Shown: piece after piece, positions 6,964 to 14,930 of the stretch
How positions within the stretch are numbered: the stretch's first letter is position 1
How the letters are laid out: the number at the start of each line of letters is the position of its first letter
Assembly (NCBI RefSeq): GCF_002207765.1
Contig: NZ_BDGJ01000087.1
Coordinates: 2,755-53,953 of the forward strand
Reading direction: 5' to 3'
DNA: 51,199 nt
Source of the DNA: Calderihabitans maritimus
GTDB lineage: Bacteria; Bacillota; KKC1; Calderihabitantales; Calderihabitantaceae
Notes under the pieces: generated by a model
Database searches by the model: none
Told to the model about the DNA's origin: nothing
The model's input: only the letters and a program-made list of their open reading frames with translations
Made by a program: the position numbers and the translations under genes

Positions 6964-9744
6964 ATGGAGTACAGTAAGACGCTGAATTTGCCCAAAACCG
7001 ATTTTCCTATGCGAGCCAACCTGCCTGAAAGGGAACCGGAAATTTTAAAGTTCTGGGAGGATATTAATATTTATCAAAAGGTTCAGGAGAAAAATGCCGG
7101 CAAACCTAAATTTATTCTCCATGATGGCCCCCCTTATGCCAACGGAGACATTCATTTAGGCCATACGCTCAATAAGGTCCTTAAGGATATGATTGTCAAA
7201 TTTTACTCCATGACCGGCTATGATGCTCCTTATGTTCCGGGTTGGGATACCCACGGGTTACCTATCGAGCAGCAAGCCATAAAGAATCTGGGCCTGGATA
7301 GGGATAAGACCAGTGTTGCCGAGTTTCGGAACCAGTGCCGGGATTATGCTTTAAAGTATGTTGATATTCAGAGAGAACAGTTTAAGCGGTTGGGAGTTAG
7401 AGGCGATTGGGAGAACCCGTACCTGACTCTAGACCCCGAGTATGAGGCTGTTCAAATAGGGATTTTCGGGGAAATGGCCCAAAAAGGGTATATTTATAAA
7501 GGACTTAAGCCGGTTTACTGGTGTTCGGACTGCCAAACGGCTCTGGCCGAGGCGGAAGTAGAATATATGGACAAGAAATCTCCCTCTATTTATGTAAAAT
7601 TTCCCGTTAAAGATGCCAAAGGTTTATTTGAGGAAGAGAACAGTTATATCGTTATTTGGACAACTACTCCCTGGACCATTCCGGCTAACGTAGCCATTGC
7701 CCTACACCCTGAGTTTACGTATGTGTTAACTGATGTTCAGGGCGAAAAACTTTTATTAGCCGAGGAACTTCTCCGGCCGTTTATGGAGCGTATCGGTGCG
7801 GAAAAATACAAAGTTCTTCAGTCTTTCCGGGGAGAACAGCTGGAAAAGGTGGTTTGCCGTCACCCTCTCTTTGACCGAGACTCTTTGGTCATATTGGCAG
7901 ACCACGTTACTTTGGAACAGGGTACTGGCTGTGTCCACACCGCTCCCGGGCATGGTCTGGAGGACTACGAAGTCGGACGGGCCTACGGTTTACCGATCAT
8001 CTCTCCTCTCGATGATGAGGGGAGATTTACCGAGGAAGCCGGACCTTTTGCCGGCCTGCGTTACGATGAAGGGAACAAGGCGGTTACCAAGGCATTGGAT
8101 GAAACCGGGGCTCTCATGCACCTGAGTTTTATTAAGCACCAGTATCCTCACTGCTGGCGCTGTAAGCATCCTTTAATCTTCAGGGCTACGGAACAATGGT
8201 TTGCCTCCATTGACGGGTTCCGGCAGCAGGCCCTTAAGGCCATCAAAGAAGTTAAGTGGATACCTGCCTGGGGGCAGGAGAGGATTTACAATATGGTGGC
8301 CGAGCGGGGAGATTGGTGCATTTCCCGTCAGCGCACCTGGGGTGTCCCAATTCCTATATTTTACTGTGCGGAATGCGGTGAGGTAATTATCAACAACGAA
8401 ACAATACAACATCTTCAGAAGCTTTTCCGTGAACATGGTTCCAATATATGGTTCTTGAAAGAAGCGGATGAGTTGGTACCTCCAGGACTGCAATGTCCCA
8501 AGTGTAGTCATTCCAAGTTCCGCAAGGAAACCGACATCATGGACGTCTGGTTTGATTCCGGTTCGAGCCATGCAGCGGTACTGCAGCAGCGGCCGGAATT
8601 ATCCTGGCCGGCCGACCTGTATCTGGAAGGTAGTGACCAGCACCGGGGTTGGTTTAATTCCTCCCTTTCTACGTCAGTAGCCGTTACCGGTCAAGCTCCT
8701 TACCGAGCCGTGCTGACCCATGGTTTTTTAGTTGACGAAGAGGGAAGGAAGATGTCCAAGTCTTTGGGTAACGTTACCGACCCCATGGAGGTCATTCAAA
8801 AGATGGGAGCGGATATCCTGCGGCTCTGGGTAGCTTCTGCTGATTACCGGCGGGATGTGGCAGCATCGCCCAACATAATGCGCCAGATGGCGGAAGCCTA
8901 CCGTAAGATTCGCAACACGTGTCGCTTCCTTCTAGGAAACTTGTATGACTTCGATCCTGCCCGGGACCGGGTAGCGTATCAAGATTTGCCCGAAATAGAT
9001 CGTTGGGCACTGCTCAAATTGCATAAGCTCATTGGCCGGGTGACGGAAGCATATCGCAACTATGAGTTCCATATTGTCTACCACGCCATTCATAATTTTT
9101 GTGTAGTAGATATGAGTGCGTTTTATCTCGATATTTTGAAGGACCGCTTGTACACCTTTAAAGCAAATTCTTCCGGCCGCAGGGCGGCCCAAACGGTTCT
9201 TTACGAAATTCTTTATGCTCTGGTCCGGTTGTTAACGCCTATCCTGGCTTTTACCAGCGAAGAAATCTGGCAACACATGCCCAAACCTGAAGGCTCACCG
9301 GTAAGTGTGCAACTAAGTAGCTGGCCGGTGATGAAAGAAGAATATATTTTACCTGAACTGGAAGAAAAATGGAAAAAGATTATTGAAATAAGAAAAGAAG
9401 TAGCAAAAGCTTTAGAAAAGGCCAGGAGGGAAGATATTATCGGTCACTCTCTGGACGCTGCTGTAGACCTGTATGTTAACAAAGAACTCTTCGAATTTTT
9501 ACAGGAAACGGCTCAAGATTTGGCCATGATTTTTATAGTCTCCCAGGCAAGGATTCACGGACCGGAAGAAAATGTTCCGGAAGGTGTCTACCAGGCAGAA
9601 GAGGTTGAGGGATTGAAGGTTAAAGTAAGTAAAGCCGCCGGCGTGAAGTGTGAGCGATGCTGGATTTACAGCGAGACGGTAGGAGAGCACGAGGAATACC
9701 CTACCTTGTGTCGCCGCTGTACGGACGTGGTCAAAGCCCTCTAA
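6964..9744 (+). CDS. ileS: Isoleucyl-tRNA synthetase
   Basis: 926 residues, full length for the bacterial type. Class I signature HLGH at 64-67 and KMSKS at 596-600. The CP1 editing domain lies between them (WTTTPWTIPANVA, and GTGCVHTAPGHGLEDYEVG for hydrolysis of Val-tRNA). The C-terminal zinc site is C896, C899, C916 and C919 (CERC...CRRC). It charges tRNA-Ile and is controlled by the T-box leader upstream. GTGAGG upstream suits ATG 6964. A strong terminator follows, so it is probably transcribed alone. Confidence 0.98.
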   Translation: MEYSKTLNLPKTDFPMRANLPEREPEILKFWEDINIYQKVQEKNAGKPKFILHDGPPYANGDIHLGHTLNKVLKDMIVKFYSMTGYDAPYVPGWDTHGLPIEQQAIKNLGLDRDKTSVAEFRNQCRDYALKYVDIQREQFKRLGVRGDWENPYLTLDPEYEAVQIGIFGEMAQKGYIYKGLKPVYWCSDCQTALAEAEVEYMDKKSPSIYVKFPVKDAKGLFEEENSYIVIWTTTPWTIPANVAIALHPEFTYVLTDVQGEKLLLAEELLRPFMERIGAEKYKVLQSFRGEQLEKVVCRHPLFDRDSLVILADHVTLEQGTGCVHTAPGHGLEDYEVGRAYGLPIISPLDDEGRFTEEAGPFAGLRYDEGNKAVTKALDETGALMHLSFIKHQYPHCWRCKHPLIFRATEQWFASIDGFRQQALKAIKEVKWIPAWGQERIYNMVAERGDWCISRQRTWGVPIPIFYCAECGEVIINNETIQHLQKLFREHGSNIWFLKEADELVPPGLQCPKCSHSKFRKETDIMDVWFDSGSSHAAVLQQRPELSWPADLYLEGSDQHRGWFNSSLSTSVAVTGQAPYRAVLTHGFLVDEEGRKMSKSLGNVTDPMEVIQKMGADILRLWVASADYRRDVAASPNIMRQMAEAYRKIRNTCRFLLGNLYDFDPARDRVAYQDLPEIDRWALLKLHKLIGRVTEAYRNYEFHIVYHAIHNFCVVDMSAFYLDILKDRLYTFKANSSGRRAAQTVLYEILYALVRLLTPILAFTSEEIWQHMPKPEGSPVSVQLSSWPVMKEEYILPELEEKWKKIIEIRKEVAKALEKARREDIIGHSLDAAVDLYVNKELFEFLQETAQDLAMIFIVSQARIHGPEENVPEGVYQAEEVEGLKVKVSKAAGVKCERCWIYSETVGEHEEYPTLCRRCTDVVKAL

Positions 9745-9747
9745 TCA

Positions 9748-9785
9748 GAAAAAGCCCTTTGCCCGCATGGGCAAAGGGCTTTTTG
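9748..9785 (+). terminator. Intrinsic terminator after ileS
   Basis: The perfect inverted repeat AAAAGCCCTTTGCCC / GGGCAAAGGGCTTTT has a 4-base loop (GCAT) and ends in a T run, just after the ileS stop codon. Confidence 0.93.
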
Positions 9786-9821
9786 GGGTAAGCTATCGGG
9801 GTAGGGAGGTGGATTAGAAGA

Positions 9822-10226
9822 GTGTATCCCGACGGATTAAAGTACAGCCGGAAACACCAGTGGGTTGAGCTGGATGGGAATAAGGCGAAGATAGGGATAA
9901 CTTATTATGCACAGGAAAAAATGGGCGATGTAGTATTTGTAGAACTCCCGCTGGAGGGACAGTCTTTCCAGAGAGGTGAGGGAATGGGGGTTATCGAAAC
10001 CATTAGTCACATTGCCGATATTTACGCTCCGGTTTCCGGCAAAGTGGTCGATGTAAACGAAGAATTACTTACTCACCCGGAATTATTAAACGAAGATCCT
10101 TACCGGCAGGGTTGGTTGCTGGAGATTGAATTGGATAACGCCTTAGAGGCGAAACAGCTTATGTCGGTGGAGGATTATAAGAGTTATATTCAAAAATTGG
10201 AAACGGGAAAAACCATTTACCTTTAA
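9822..10226 (+). CDS. GcvH-like protein lacking the lipoyl lysine
   Basis: 134 residues aligning end to end with glycine-cleavage H protein: YSRKHQWVEL, VGIT-like KIGITYYAQEKMGDVVFVELP, DIYAPVSGKV, PELLNEDPYRQGWLLEIEL. In H protein the lipoylated lysine sits in ES-V-K-A-A-S-D. Here the same stretch reads ETISHIAD, with S62 (codon 10005-10007) in place of the lysine and no lysine nearby. It should therefore not carry lipoate in the normal way. No gcvT, gcvP or lipoate ligase gene is close. The GTG start follows GGGAGG with a longish spacer. Function unknown. Confidence 0.85.
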   Translation: MYPDGLKYSRKHQWVELDGNKAKIGITYYAQEKMGDVVFVELPLEGQSFQRGEGMGVIETISHIADIYAPVSGKVVDVNEELLTHPELLNEDPYRQGWLLEIELDNALEAKQLMSVEDYKSYIQKLETGKTIYL

Positions 10227-10292
10227 CCCCGACGATAAAAGGATTTTTTCGTAATGAAAATAAAGGCTTTTAAACAAAATTTTATTCAGCAT

Positions 10293-10346
10293 GCCTCCTT
10301 AAAGATGATGGAATAATAAGATTAGACCAATTTAAGGAGGCTTTTT
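10293..10346 (+). promoter_or_regulatory. Hairpin enclosing the pduL ribosome-binding site
   Basis: GCCTCCTTAAA (10293-10303) pairs perfectly over 11 bases with TTTAAGGAGGC (10331-10341) across a 27-base loop; TTTTT follows. The 3' arm contains AAGGAGG (10334-10340), the only ribosome site for pduL at ATG 10350. The structure could act as the terminator of the gcvH-like gene, as a translational lock on pduL, or both. Confidence 0.6.
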
Positions 10347-10349
10347 CTT

Positions 10350-10973
10350 ATGGTCGAGGTGGAACGTTTTGGCGAGCCCACAAATGAACTTTGGGAATAC
10401 TTAGAGATTGAAATTCCCGTGGGCGTTTCCAACCGCCACGTACACCTGTCTCAACAAGATCTGGAAATGCTATTTGGTCACGGTCACCGGCTTAAGGCCA
10501 GGAGGGAATTGGGACAGCCGGGGGAATTTGCGGCAGAAGAAGTAGTCACCCTGGTAGGGCCACGAGGTGTGATAGAGGGTGTGCGGATAGTAGGTCCGTT
10601 ACGAGACAAGACCCAGGTAGAGATTTCTATGACTGATGCCTATCGCTTAGGCCTACGGCCTCCCGTACGCAAATCCGGTGACCTTGAGGGTACGCCCGGG
10701 ATTGCGGTAGTAGGACCAAAAGGAGTGGTAGCCTTGGGAGAAGGAGTTATTCTGGCGGCCCGTCATATTCATATGCATACCCGAGAGGCGGAAAAGCTAG
10801 GCCTAAAAAATGATGACCGGGTAAGAGTCCGTGTAGCGGGAGAAAGGGCGCAAATTATGGAAAATGTGATTATCCGGGTTAGCGACAAGTACCGCTTGGA
10901 AATGCATGTAGATACGGATGAGGCCAATGCCGCTCTGTTAACCAATGGAGATACGGTTACAATCCTGCATTAG
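10350..10973 (+). CDS. pduL: Phosphate propanoyltransferase (PduL-type phosphotransacylase)
   Basis: 207 residues with both halves of the PduL fold. The zinc-site histidine motifs are GVSNRHVHLS (around residues 25-34) and ARHIHMHTREAEKLGL (about 137-152). The fold is repeated in FGHGHRLKARRELGQPGEFAAEE and DRVRVRV. PduL transfers acyl groups between CoA and phosphate and replaces Pta in many Clostridia. No microcompartment genes adjoin it, so a housekeeping acetyl-CoA/acetyl-phosphate role is the likeliest. Translation may be limited by the hairpin over its ribosome site. Confidence 0.93.
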   Translation: MVEVERFGEPTNELWEYLEIEIPVGVSNRHVHLSQQDLEMLFGHGHRLKARRELGQPGEFAAEEVVTLVGPRGVIEGVRIVGPLRDKTQVEISMTDAYRLGLRPPVRKSGDLEGTPGIAVVGPKGVVALGEGVILAARHIHMHTREAEKLGLKNDDRVRVRVAGERAQIMENVIIRVSDKYRLEMHVDTDEANAALLTNGDTVTILH

Positions 10974-10987
10974 TAGCAGGATTTTTT
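10961..10987 (+). terminator. Terminator overlapping the pduL stop codon
   Basis: AATCCTGC (10961-10968) pairs with GCAGGATT (10976-10983), followed by more T up to 10987. The pduL stop codon TAG lies in the 7-base loop, so the 5' arm is coding sequence. Confidence 0.75.
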
Positions 10988-11048
10988 AATATTACCCCGA
11001 AATAGAAAATGCTATAAAAAAATTAACAGGAGAAGGGGAAATCAAATT

Positions 11049-11324
11049 ATGAGCCAGCGAGTCATAGTAACTGTGTTTGGAAAAGATAAGGTGGGTATTA
11101 TAGCCGGTGTAACTTCGGTACTGGCTGAATGCAACGCCAATATTCTGGATATCAGCCAGACCATTTTGCAGGAATTTTTAACTATGATTATGATTGTAGA
11201 TATTAGTAAATGCCGGGTTGACCTGGCTACTCTTCAAAAACGTTTAGATGAAAAAGGACAGGAGTTAGGGGTTAAGATTACGGCCCAGCATGAAGAAATT
11301 TTTGATTTCATGCACCGAATTTAG
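11049..11324 (+). CDS. ACT-domain regulatory protein (UPF0237 type)
   Basis: 91 residues forming a single ACT domain: [36 protein letters not shown], then [11 protein letters not shown]. The family is related to GcvR and to small amino-acid-binding ACT proteins. It ends 17 bases before the UPF0210 gene, a pairing conserved across many bacteria and archaea, so the two probably act together. The ligand is unknown. Confidence 0.9.
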   Translation: MSQRVIVTVFGKDKVGIIAGVTSVLAECNANILDISQTILQEFLTMIMIVDISKCRVDLATLQKRLDEKGQELGVKITAQHEEIFDFMHRI

Positions 11325-11341
11325 GGAAAGGAGCCGGGAAG

Positions 11342-12709
11342 ATGCCAATTTCCTTTAGTAATCAGGAAATTATGGAAACTATACGCATGATAGAAATGGA
11401 ACATCTGGACATCCGGACCATCACCATGGGTATCAGCCTGCGGGACTGCGCTCATAGTGACATTAAGATAATGAACCGAAAAATTTTCGAAAAGATTGTT
11501 AGATTAGCCCAAAATTTGGTTGCAGTAGGAGAGGAGCTGGAAAGAAGTTACGGTATTCCTATTATTAACAAGCGCATTTCCGTAACACCTATCAGTCTGA
11601 TAGCGGAAGGTTTGCCCAAGGAGGAATATTTGCAGTTAGCTCAGACTTTAGATAGAGCGGCAAGAGAAGTGGGAGTTAATTTTTTGGGAGGTTTCAGTGC
11701 CCTGGTTCATAAGGGGTTTACCAACGGTGACCGTAATTTAATAGATACCATACCTGAGGCCTTGGCCTGCACCGAACGAGTCTGCTCTTCGGTGAATGTA
11801 GCCACCACTAAATCCGGTATTAACATGGATGCGGTCGGCAAGATGGGTTACATAATAAAAGAGACCGCGCAGTTGACAGCTGACAAAGAGGGTATTGGAT
11901 GTGCCAAGCTGGTGGTATTCTGCAATGTTCCGGAAGATAACCCCTTTATGGCCGGTGCTTTTCACGGTATTGGTGAGCCAGAAGCAGTTATAAATATAGG
12001 AGTCAGCGGGCCGGGGGTAATACTCAATGCGGTACGCAAAAATCCCCAGGCCGACTTGGGGACCTTGGCCGAAATTATCAAAAAGACGGCTTTCAAAGTC
12101 ACCCGCATGGGAGAGTTGGTGGGAAGGGCAGCCTCTAAGAAATTAGGCGTTCCTTTTGGTATTGTCGACCTGTCCCTGGCCCCCACTCCGTCCATCGGGG
12201 ACAGTGTGGCGGAAATACTGGAGGCCATGGGATTAGAGAGCTGTGGCACCCATGGTACTACCGCCGCTTTGGCTTTACTTAACGATGCGGTAAAAAAAGG
12301 TGGAGCTATGGCTTCCTCTTATGTGGGAGGGTTGAGCGGAGCGTTTATTCCCGTCAGTGAGGATGCCGGGATGATTAATGCGGTGGAGAGAGGTTCGCTT
12401 TCTTTGGAGAAGCTTGAAGCCATGACTTGTGTCTGTTCTGTTGGATTGGATATGATAGCCATTCCCGGCGACACTTCTCCTGAAACCATTGCTGCCATTA
12501 TTGCCGATGAAGTAGCTATTGGGGTAATTAATAATAAAACTACCGCTGTCAGGGTTATCCCGGTGCCGGGGAAAAAGGTGGGCGATTACGTTGAATTTGG
12601 AGGTCTGCTGGGTCGGGCGCCGGTAATGCCCGTCAGTCACTTCAAATCTGATGGTTTCATCCGGCGGGGAGGCCGGATCCCGGCGCCAATTCAGGCGTTA
12701 ACCAACTAA
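11342..12709 (+). CDS. UPF0210 (DUF711) family protein
   Basis: 455 residues, the normal family length. Recognisable segments are [81 protein letters not shown] and [20 protein letters not shown]. The UPF0210 family is related in fold to glycyl-radical enzymes of the formate-lyase class, but I see no standard glycyl-radical loop. Function unknown. GGAAAGGAG precedes ATG 11342 and the gene follows its usual ACT-domain partner. Confidence 0.93.
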   Translation: MPISFSNQEIMETIRMIEMEHLDIRTITMGISLRDCAHSDIKIMNRKIFEKIVRLAQNLVAVGEELERSYGIPIINKRISVTPISLIAEGLPKEEYLQLAQTLDRAAREVGVNFLGGFSALVHKGFTNGDRNLIDTIPEALACTERVCSSVNVATTKSGINMDAVGKMGYIIKETAQLTADKEGIGCAKLVVFCNVPEDNPFMAGAFHGIGEPEAVINIGVSGPGVILNAVRKNPQADLGTLAEIIKKTAFKVTRMGELVGRAASKKLGVPFGIVDLSLAPTPSIGDSVAEILEAMGLESCGTHGTTAALALLNDAVKKGGAMASSYVGGLSGAFIPVSEDAGMINAVERGSLSLEKLEAMTCVCSVGLDMIAIPGDTSPETIAAIIADEVAIGVINNKTTAVRVIPVPGKKVGDYVEFGGLLGRAPVMPVSHFKSDGFIRRGGRIPAPIQALTN

Positions 12710-12771
12710 GGGAAGAGATAATAATTTCCCTAACCCGGGAGAATAATAATAGCGAATGAACCTTTATCACT

Positions 12772-12963
12772 ATGGCCAGTGAGATTCAGAATCCTAAAGT
12801 TAGAGCTGCTCTTATGGCTGCAGCCGACGGCGCCATGAAATCTCAGCAGAGATTTGCAGAACTGATTTCCGACAGAGGAGACAGACCATGATATTATGCG
12901 GCCTTGGGTGCATCCAAGGCTTTTAAAATTAAGGACGCTGAGATTGCCTGGGAGGAGTCCTGA
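12772..12963 (+). CDS. Candidate short selenoprotein gene with in-frame TGA (or a broken gene)
   Basis: Reading from ATG 12772 gives 39 codons, an in-frame TGA (12889-12891) and 23 more sense codons (starting YYAALGASKAFK) to a TGA at 12961-12963. If the first TGA is read as selenocysteine the product is 63 residues. A perfect 7-pair hairpin begins 9 bases after the TGA, with its loop at the right distance for a bacterial SECIS. The reading frame ends in a TGATG overlap with the next gene, whose ribosome site GGGAGGAG lies in its last codons. Against this, I see no good ribosome site before ATG 12772 and do not recognise the family. A nonsense mutation in a small gene is the main alternative. 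Confidence 0.45.
12901..12920 (+). promoter_or_regulatory. SECIS-like hairpin after the in-frame TGA
   Basis: GCCTTGG (12901-12907) and CCAAGGC (12914-12920) form a perfect 7-pair stem around the loop GTGCAT. Sixteen bases lie between the TGA and the loop, and the loop opens with G then T. Both agree with the bacterial SECIS pattern as I know it (a loop about 16-37 bases from the UGA, with a G among the first loop bases). The four T after the stem also allow it to be a weak intrinsic terminator. Confidence 0.45.
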
Positions 12964-13265
12964 TGAGAGAAAAAGCTTTAGAAGAAGATATCGATGCCCT
13001 AACACGTCAGGTGGAAAAGCTGGCGTTTTACCTGGAGAAGATGCGGCTGGCTGAATACGTGGAATTACTGCATAAACCCAGGCGATTATTTATGATAAAC
13101 TTTATGGTAGGAGTTGCCAGAGGGCTAGGGACGGCGATAGGAATAGCTTTTCTCAGCAGCGTCCTATTATATATATTGAAGCAGATAATTGTATTAAACC
13201 TGCCCATAATTAGTGATTTCATTGCCGCCATTGTAAGAATGGTAATGGAGAAATCACATTTTTAG
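12963..13265 (+). CDS. DUF5665-type small membrane protein
   Basis: 100 residues. An N-terminal helical segment (EEDIDALTRQVEKLAFYLEKMRLAEYVELLHKPRR) is followed by membrane helices around residues 42-75 and a final amphipathic helix. The layout matches DUF5665 proteins of Firmicutes, which have no known function. ATG 12963 overlaps the stop of the upstream short frame (TGATG) and uses GGGAGGAG inside it, so the two are probably coupled. The stop lies 14 bases before the nitroreductase start. Confidence 0.8.
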   Translation: MREKALEEDIDALTRQVEKLAFYLEKMRLAEYVELLHKPRRLFMINFMVGVARGLGTAIGIAFLSSVLLYILKQIIVLNLPIISDFIAAIVRMVMEKSHF

Positions 13266-13279
13266 GAAGGAGGTCTAAC

Positions 13280-13804
13280 GTGACTAAGGATGTTATTGAA
13301 TGCATATTAGAGCGGAGAAGTGTTCGACATTTCAAGCCCGACCCAATCCCCGAAGCGACACTAGGGAGACTGGTAGATGCTGCCCGTTGGGCTCCTTCGG
13401 CAGGCAACATACAGCCCTGGAAGTTTTATGTGGTTGTGAACCAAAAGGTTAAAGAACAACTAGCCGAAGCGGCCTACGGGCAATCCTTTGTAGCCCGGGC
13501 TCCGGTGGTCATTGTGGTATGCGCTCTCCCGGAAAGTTCGGCTGAACGTTACGGACAGCGGGGGAGGGAACTTTATTGTCTTCAGGATACTGCCGCCGCT
13601 ATCCAGAATATCCTGCTGGCGGCCACTGCTTATGGCTTGGGAAGCTGTTGGGTAGGAGCCTTTGACGAAGAGCGGGTCAAGGAGGTTCTAGAACTCAGCC
13701 GTCAGGAGAGACCTGTCGCTCTAATTCCGGTTGGCTATGCAGAAAGAGAACCCAAACCCCCGGCTCGGGCATCCCTGGACAGGGTAGTAAAAGTTGTAGA
13801 ATAG
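13280..13804 (+). CDS. Nitroreductase-family FMN oxidoreductase
   Basis: 174 residues. The FMN-binding signature RRSVRHFKPDPIPEATLGRLVDAARWAPSAGNIQPWKF opens the protein. DTAAAIQNILLAATAYGLGSCWVGAFDE and LIPVGYAEREPKPPAR complete the short nitroreductase fold. Substrates of such enzymes range over nitro compounds, quinones and flavins, and cannot be inferred here. AGGAAGGAGG precedes the GTG start at 13280. Confidence 0.92.
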   Translation: MTKDVIECILERRSVRHFKPDPIPEATLGRLVDAARWAPSAGNIQPWKFYVVVNQKVKEQLAEAAYGQSFVARAPVVIVVCALPESSAERYGQRGRELYCLQDTAAAIQNILLAATAYGLGSCWVGAFDEERVKEVLELSRQERPVALIPVGYAEREPKPPARASLDRVVKVVE

Positions 13805-13841
13805 TAGTACTGGAATGGGCAAATAAGGAGTTGAGATTGGA

Positions 13842-14594
13842 ATGAACATGCAGAAATTAGAACATTACCGGAAAAAATTGTTGAAATCCCGAAAAGAAAC
13901 TGAGGCTTTAATAAAGGGAATAGAAGAAAGTGGATTGGATAAAACCTTAAGGGACTCGGTTCAGGAGCTTTCTGCATACGACAATCACCCTGCTGATCTG
14001 GGAGATGAGCTTTTTGAACGCAGCAAGGATCTAGCTTTAAGAGACAGGGCAAGGCTACAGTTGCAGAAGATAGATGACGCTCTACAGCGTATAGAAGAGG
14101 GTCGCTACGGCTATTGTGAAAACTGCGGCCGACCTATACCTGAGGAAAGGTTAGAGGTTGTTCCTGAAACCACTCTATGCGTGAACTGTCGCCGCCTGTC
14201 TGAAGGAAAAGGTGATCGGCATCCACGGCCTATAGAAGAAGATGTAGTGGTACCGCCCTACGGAGGTTTTACCCATGATTCTTCTCCGGCAGAACTGGGA
14301 GATGCGGAAGATGAGGTGATGTACGACGGGGAAGACGCGTGGCAGGACGTAGCCCGGTTCGGAACTTCCGATACACCTCAGGATGCACCTCATGCTCGGG
14401 ATTATCCAGCCGTTTATCCAGACTTTGACGAGGACCGGGGTGTGGTGCAAGATGTAGAAGGTATTCCGTATTTTAAAGGGGCCGACGGCATTTTTTACGA
14501 GAATGTTTACGGACAGGATAACGAAGAAGCACCGGAAGAACTGGTTATTGGTGATGACGGTTTGGACATGCTGAGGAGAGAAGACGAAGATTGA
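13842..14594 (+). CDS. TraR/DksA-family zinc-finger protein (YteA-like)
   Basis: 250 residues. A coiled-coil N-terminal domain (residues 1-85, with DNHPADLGDELFERSKDLALRDRA) leads to a four-cysteine zinc finger, C92-C95 and C113-C116 (YCENCGRPI...LCVNCRR). A long acidic tail follows. This is the YteA-type Firmicutes version of DksA/TraR. Such proteins can act in the RNA polymerase secondary channel, but the Firmicutes version is linked mostly to sporulation and stress and its role is unsettled. It lies upstream of thiD-lspA-rluD. Confidence 0.88.
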   Translation: MNMQKLEHYRKKLLKSRKETEALIKGIEESGLDKTLRDSVQELSAYDNHPADLGDELFERSKDLALRDRARLQLQKIDDALQRIEEGRYGYCENCGRPIPEERLEVVPETTLCVNCRRLSEGKGDRHPRPIEEDVVVPPYGGFTHDSSPAELGDAEDEVMYDGEDAWQDVARFGTSDTPQDAPHARDYPAVYPDFDEDRGVVQDVEGIPYFKGADGIFYENVYGQDNEEAPEELVIGDDGLDMLRREDED

Positions 14595-14605
14595 ATCATC
14601 TTGAA

Positions 14606-14806
14606 TTAGTCAAAAGGACCTAGCTCAACGGTATCATTGGGTTTACCGTAAGTAAAAACCCGGGTGGTTTCATTTGGAGGAAGCAGCCGTTCAAACTGCT
14701 GACAGTTAGTGTCCAGCCCTCGAGTAATAATACGGATTTGTCGCAGACCACAGCGTCCCCCATCGTTGTGGTGGCAATCGGCTTCACAAAAGATTCTTTG
14801 ATGCAT
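14606..14806 (-). CDS. DUF1540-like small cysteine-rich protein
   Basis: 66 residues on the minus strand, between convergent and divergent neighbours. The N-terminal cysteine pattern (C7, C11, HH, C19, then C34 in LDTNCQQFE) is that of DUF1540, small probably metal-binding proteins of spore-forming Firmicutes. An excellent ribosome site (GGGAGGAGGTGA on the minus strand) is placed for the ATG at 14806. Function unknown. Confidence 0.78.
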   Translation of the reverse strand: MHQRIFCEADCHHNDGGRCGLRQIRIITRGLDTNCQQFERLLPPNETTRVFTYGKPNDTVELGPFD

Positions 14807-14829
14807 TCTTTAGTCACCTCCTCCCATAG

Positions 14830-14846
14830 TGTTCCCCGCGGGAACA
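14830..14846. repeat. Inverted repeat upstream of the DUF1540 gene
   Basis: TGTTCCC-CGC-GGGAACA is a perfect 7-base dyad with a 3-base centre. It lies just upstream of the DUF1540 ribosome site and about 20 bases from the -35 of the divergent thiD promoter. It could be an operator shared by both, or a leader hairpin. It does not match the Firmicutes LexA box (GAAC-N4-GTTC). Confidence 0.5.
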
Positions 14847-14866
14847 ATTCCATGCAGTGCTGTGTA

Positions 14867-14895
14867 TTTACAGGAAAATAAAATGGTGATATGAT
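14867..14895 (+). promoter_or_regulatory. thiD promoter
   Basis: TTTACA (14867-14872), a 17-base spacer and TATGAT (14890-14895), 35 bases before thiD. I see no TPP riboswitch in this short leader. Confidence 0.6.
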
Positions 14896-14930
14896 AAAGA
14901 ACACAGTTTAATGAGGGAAAGTGGTGGGGA

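Noticed and set aside
12756-12782. Alternative short frame MNLYHYGQ with its own TGA before the candidate selenoprotein
   Set aside because: Eight codons only, and the reading after its TGA stops within five codons; there is no SECIS-like hairpin at the right distance.
14896-14930. Possible TPP riboswitch before thiD
   Set aside because: The leader is only about 35 bases and lacks the CTGAGA and conserved THI-box segments.
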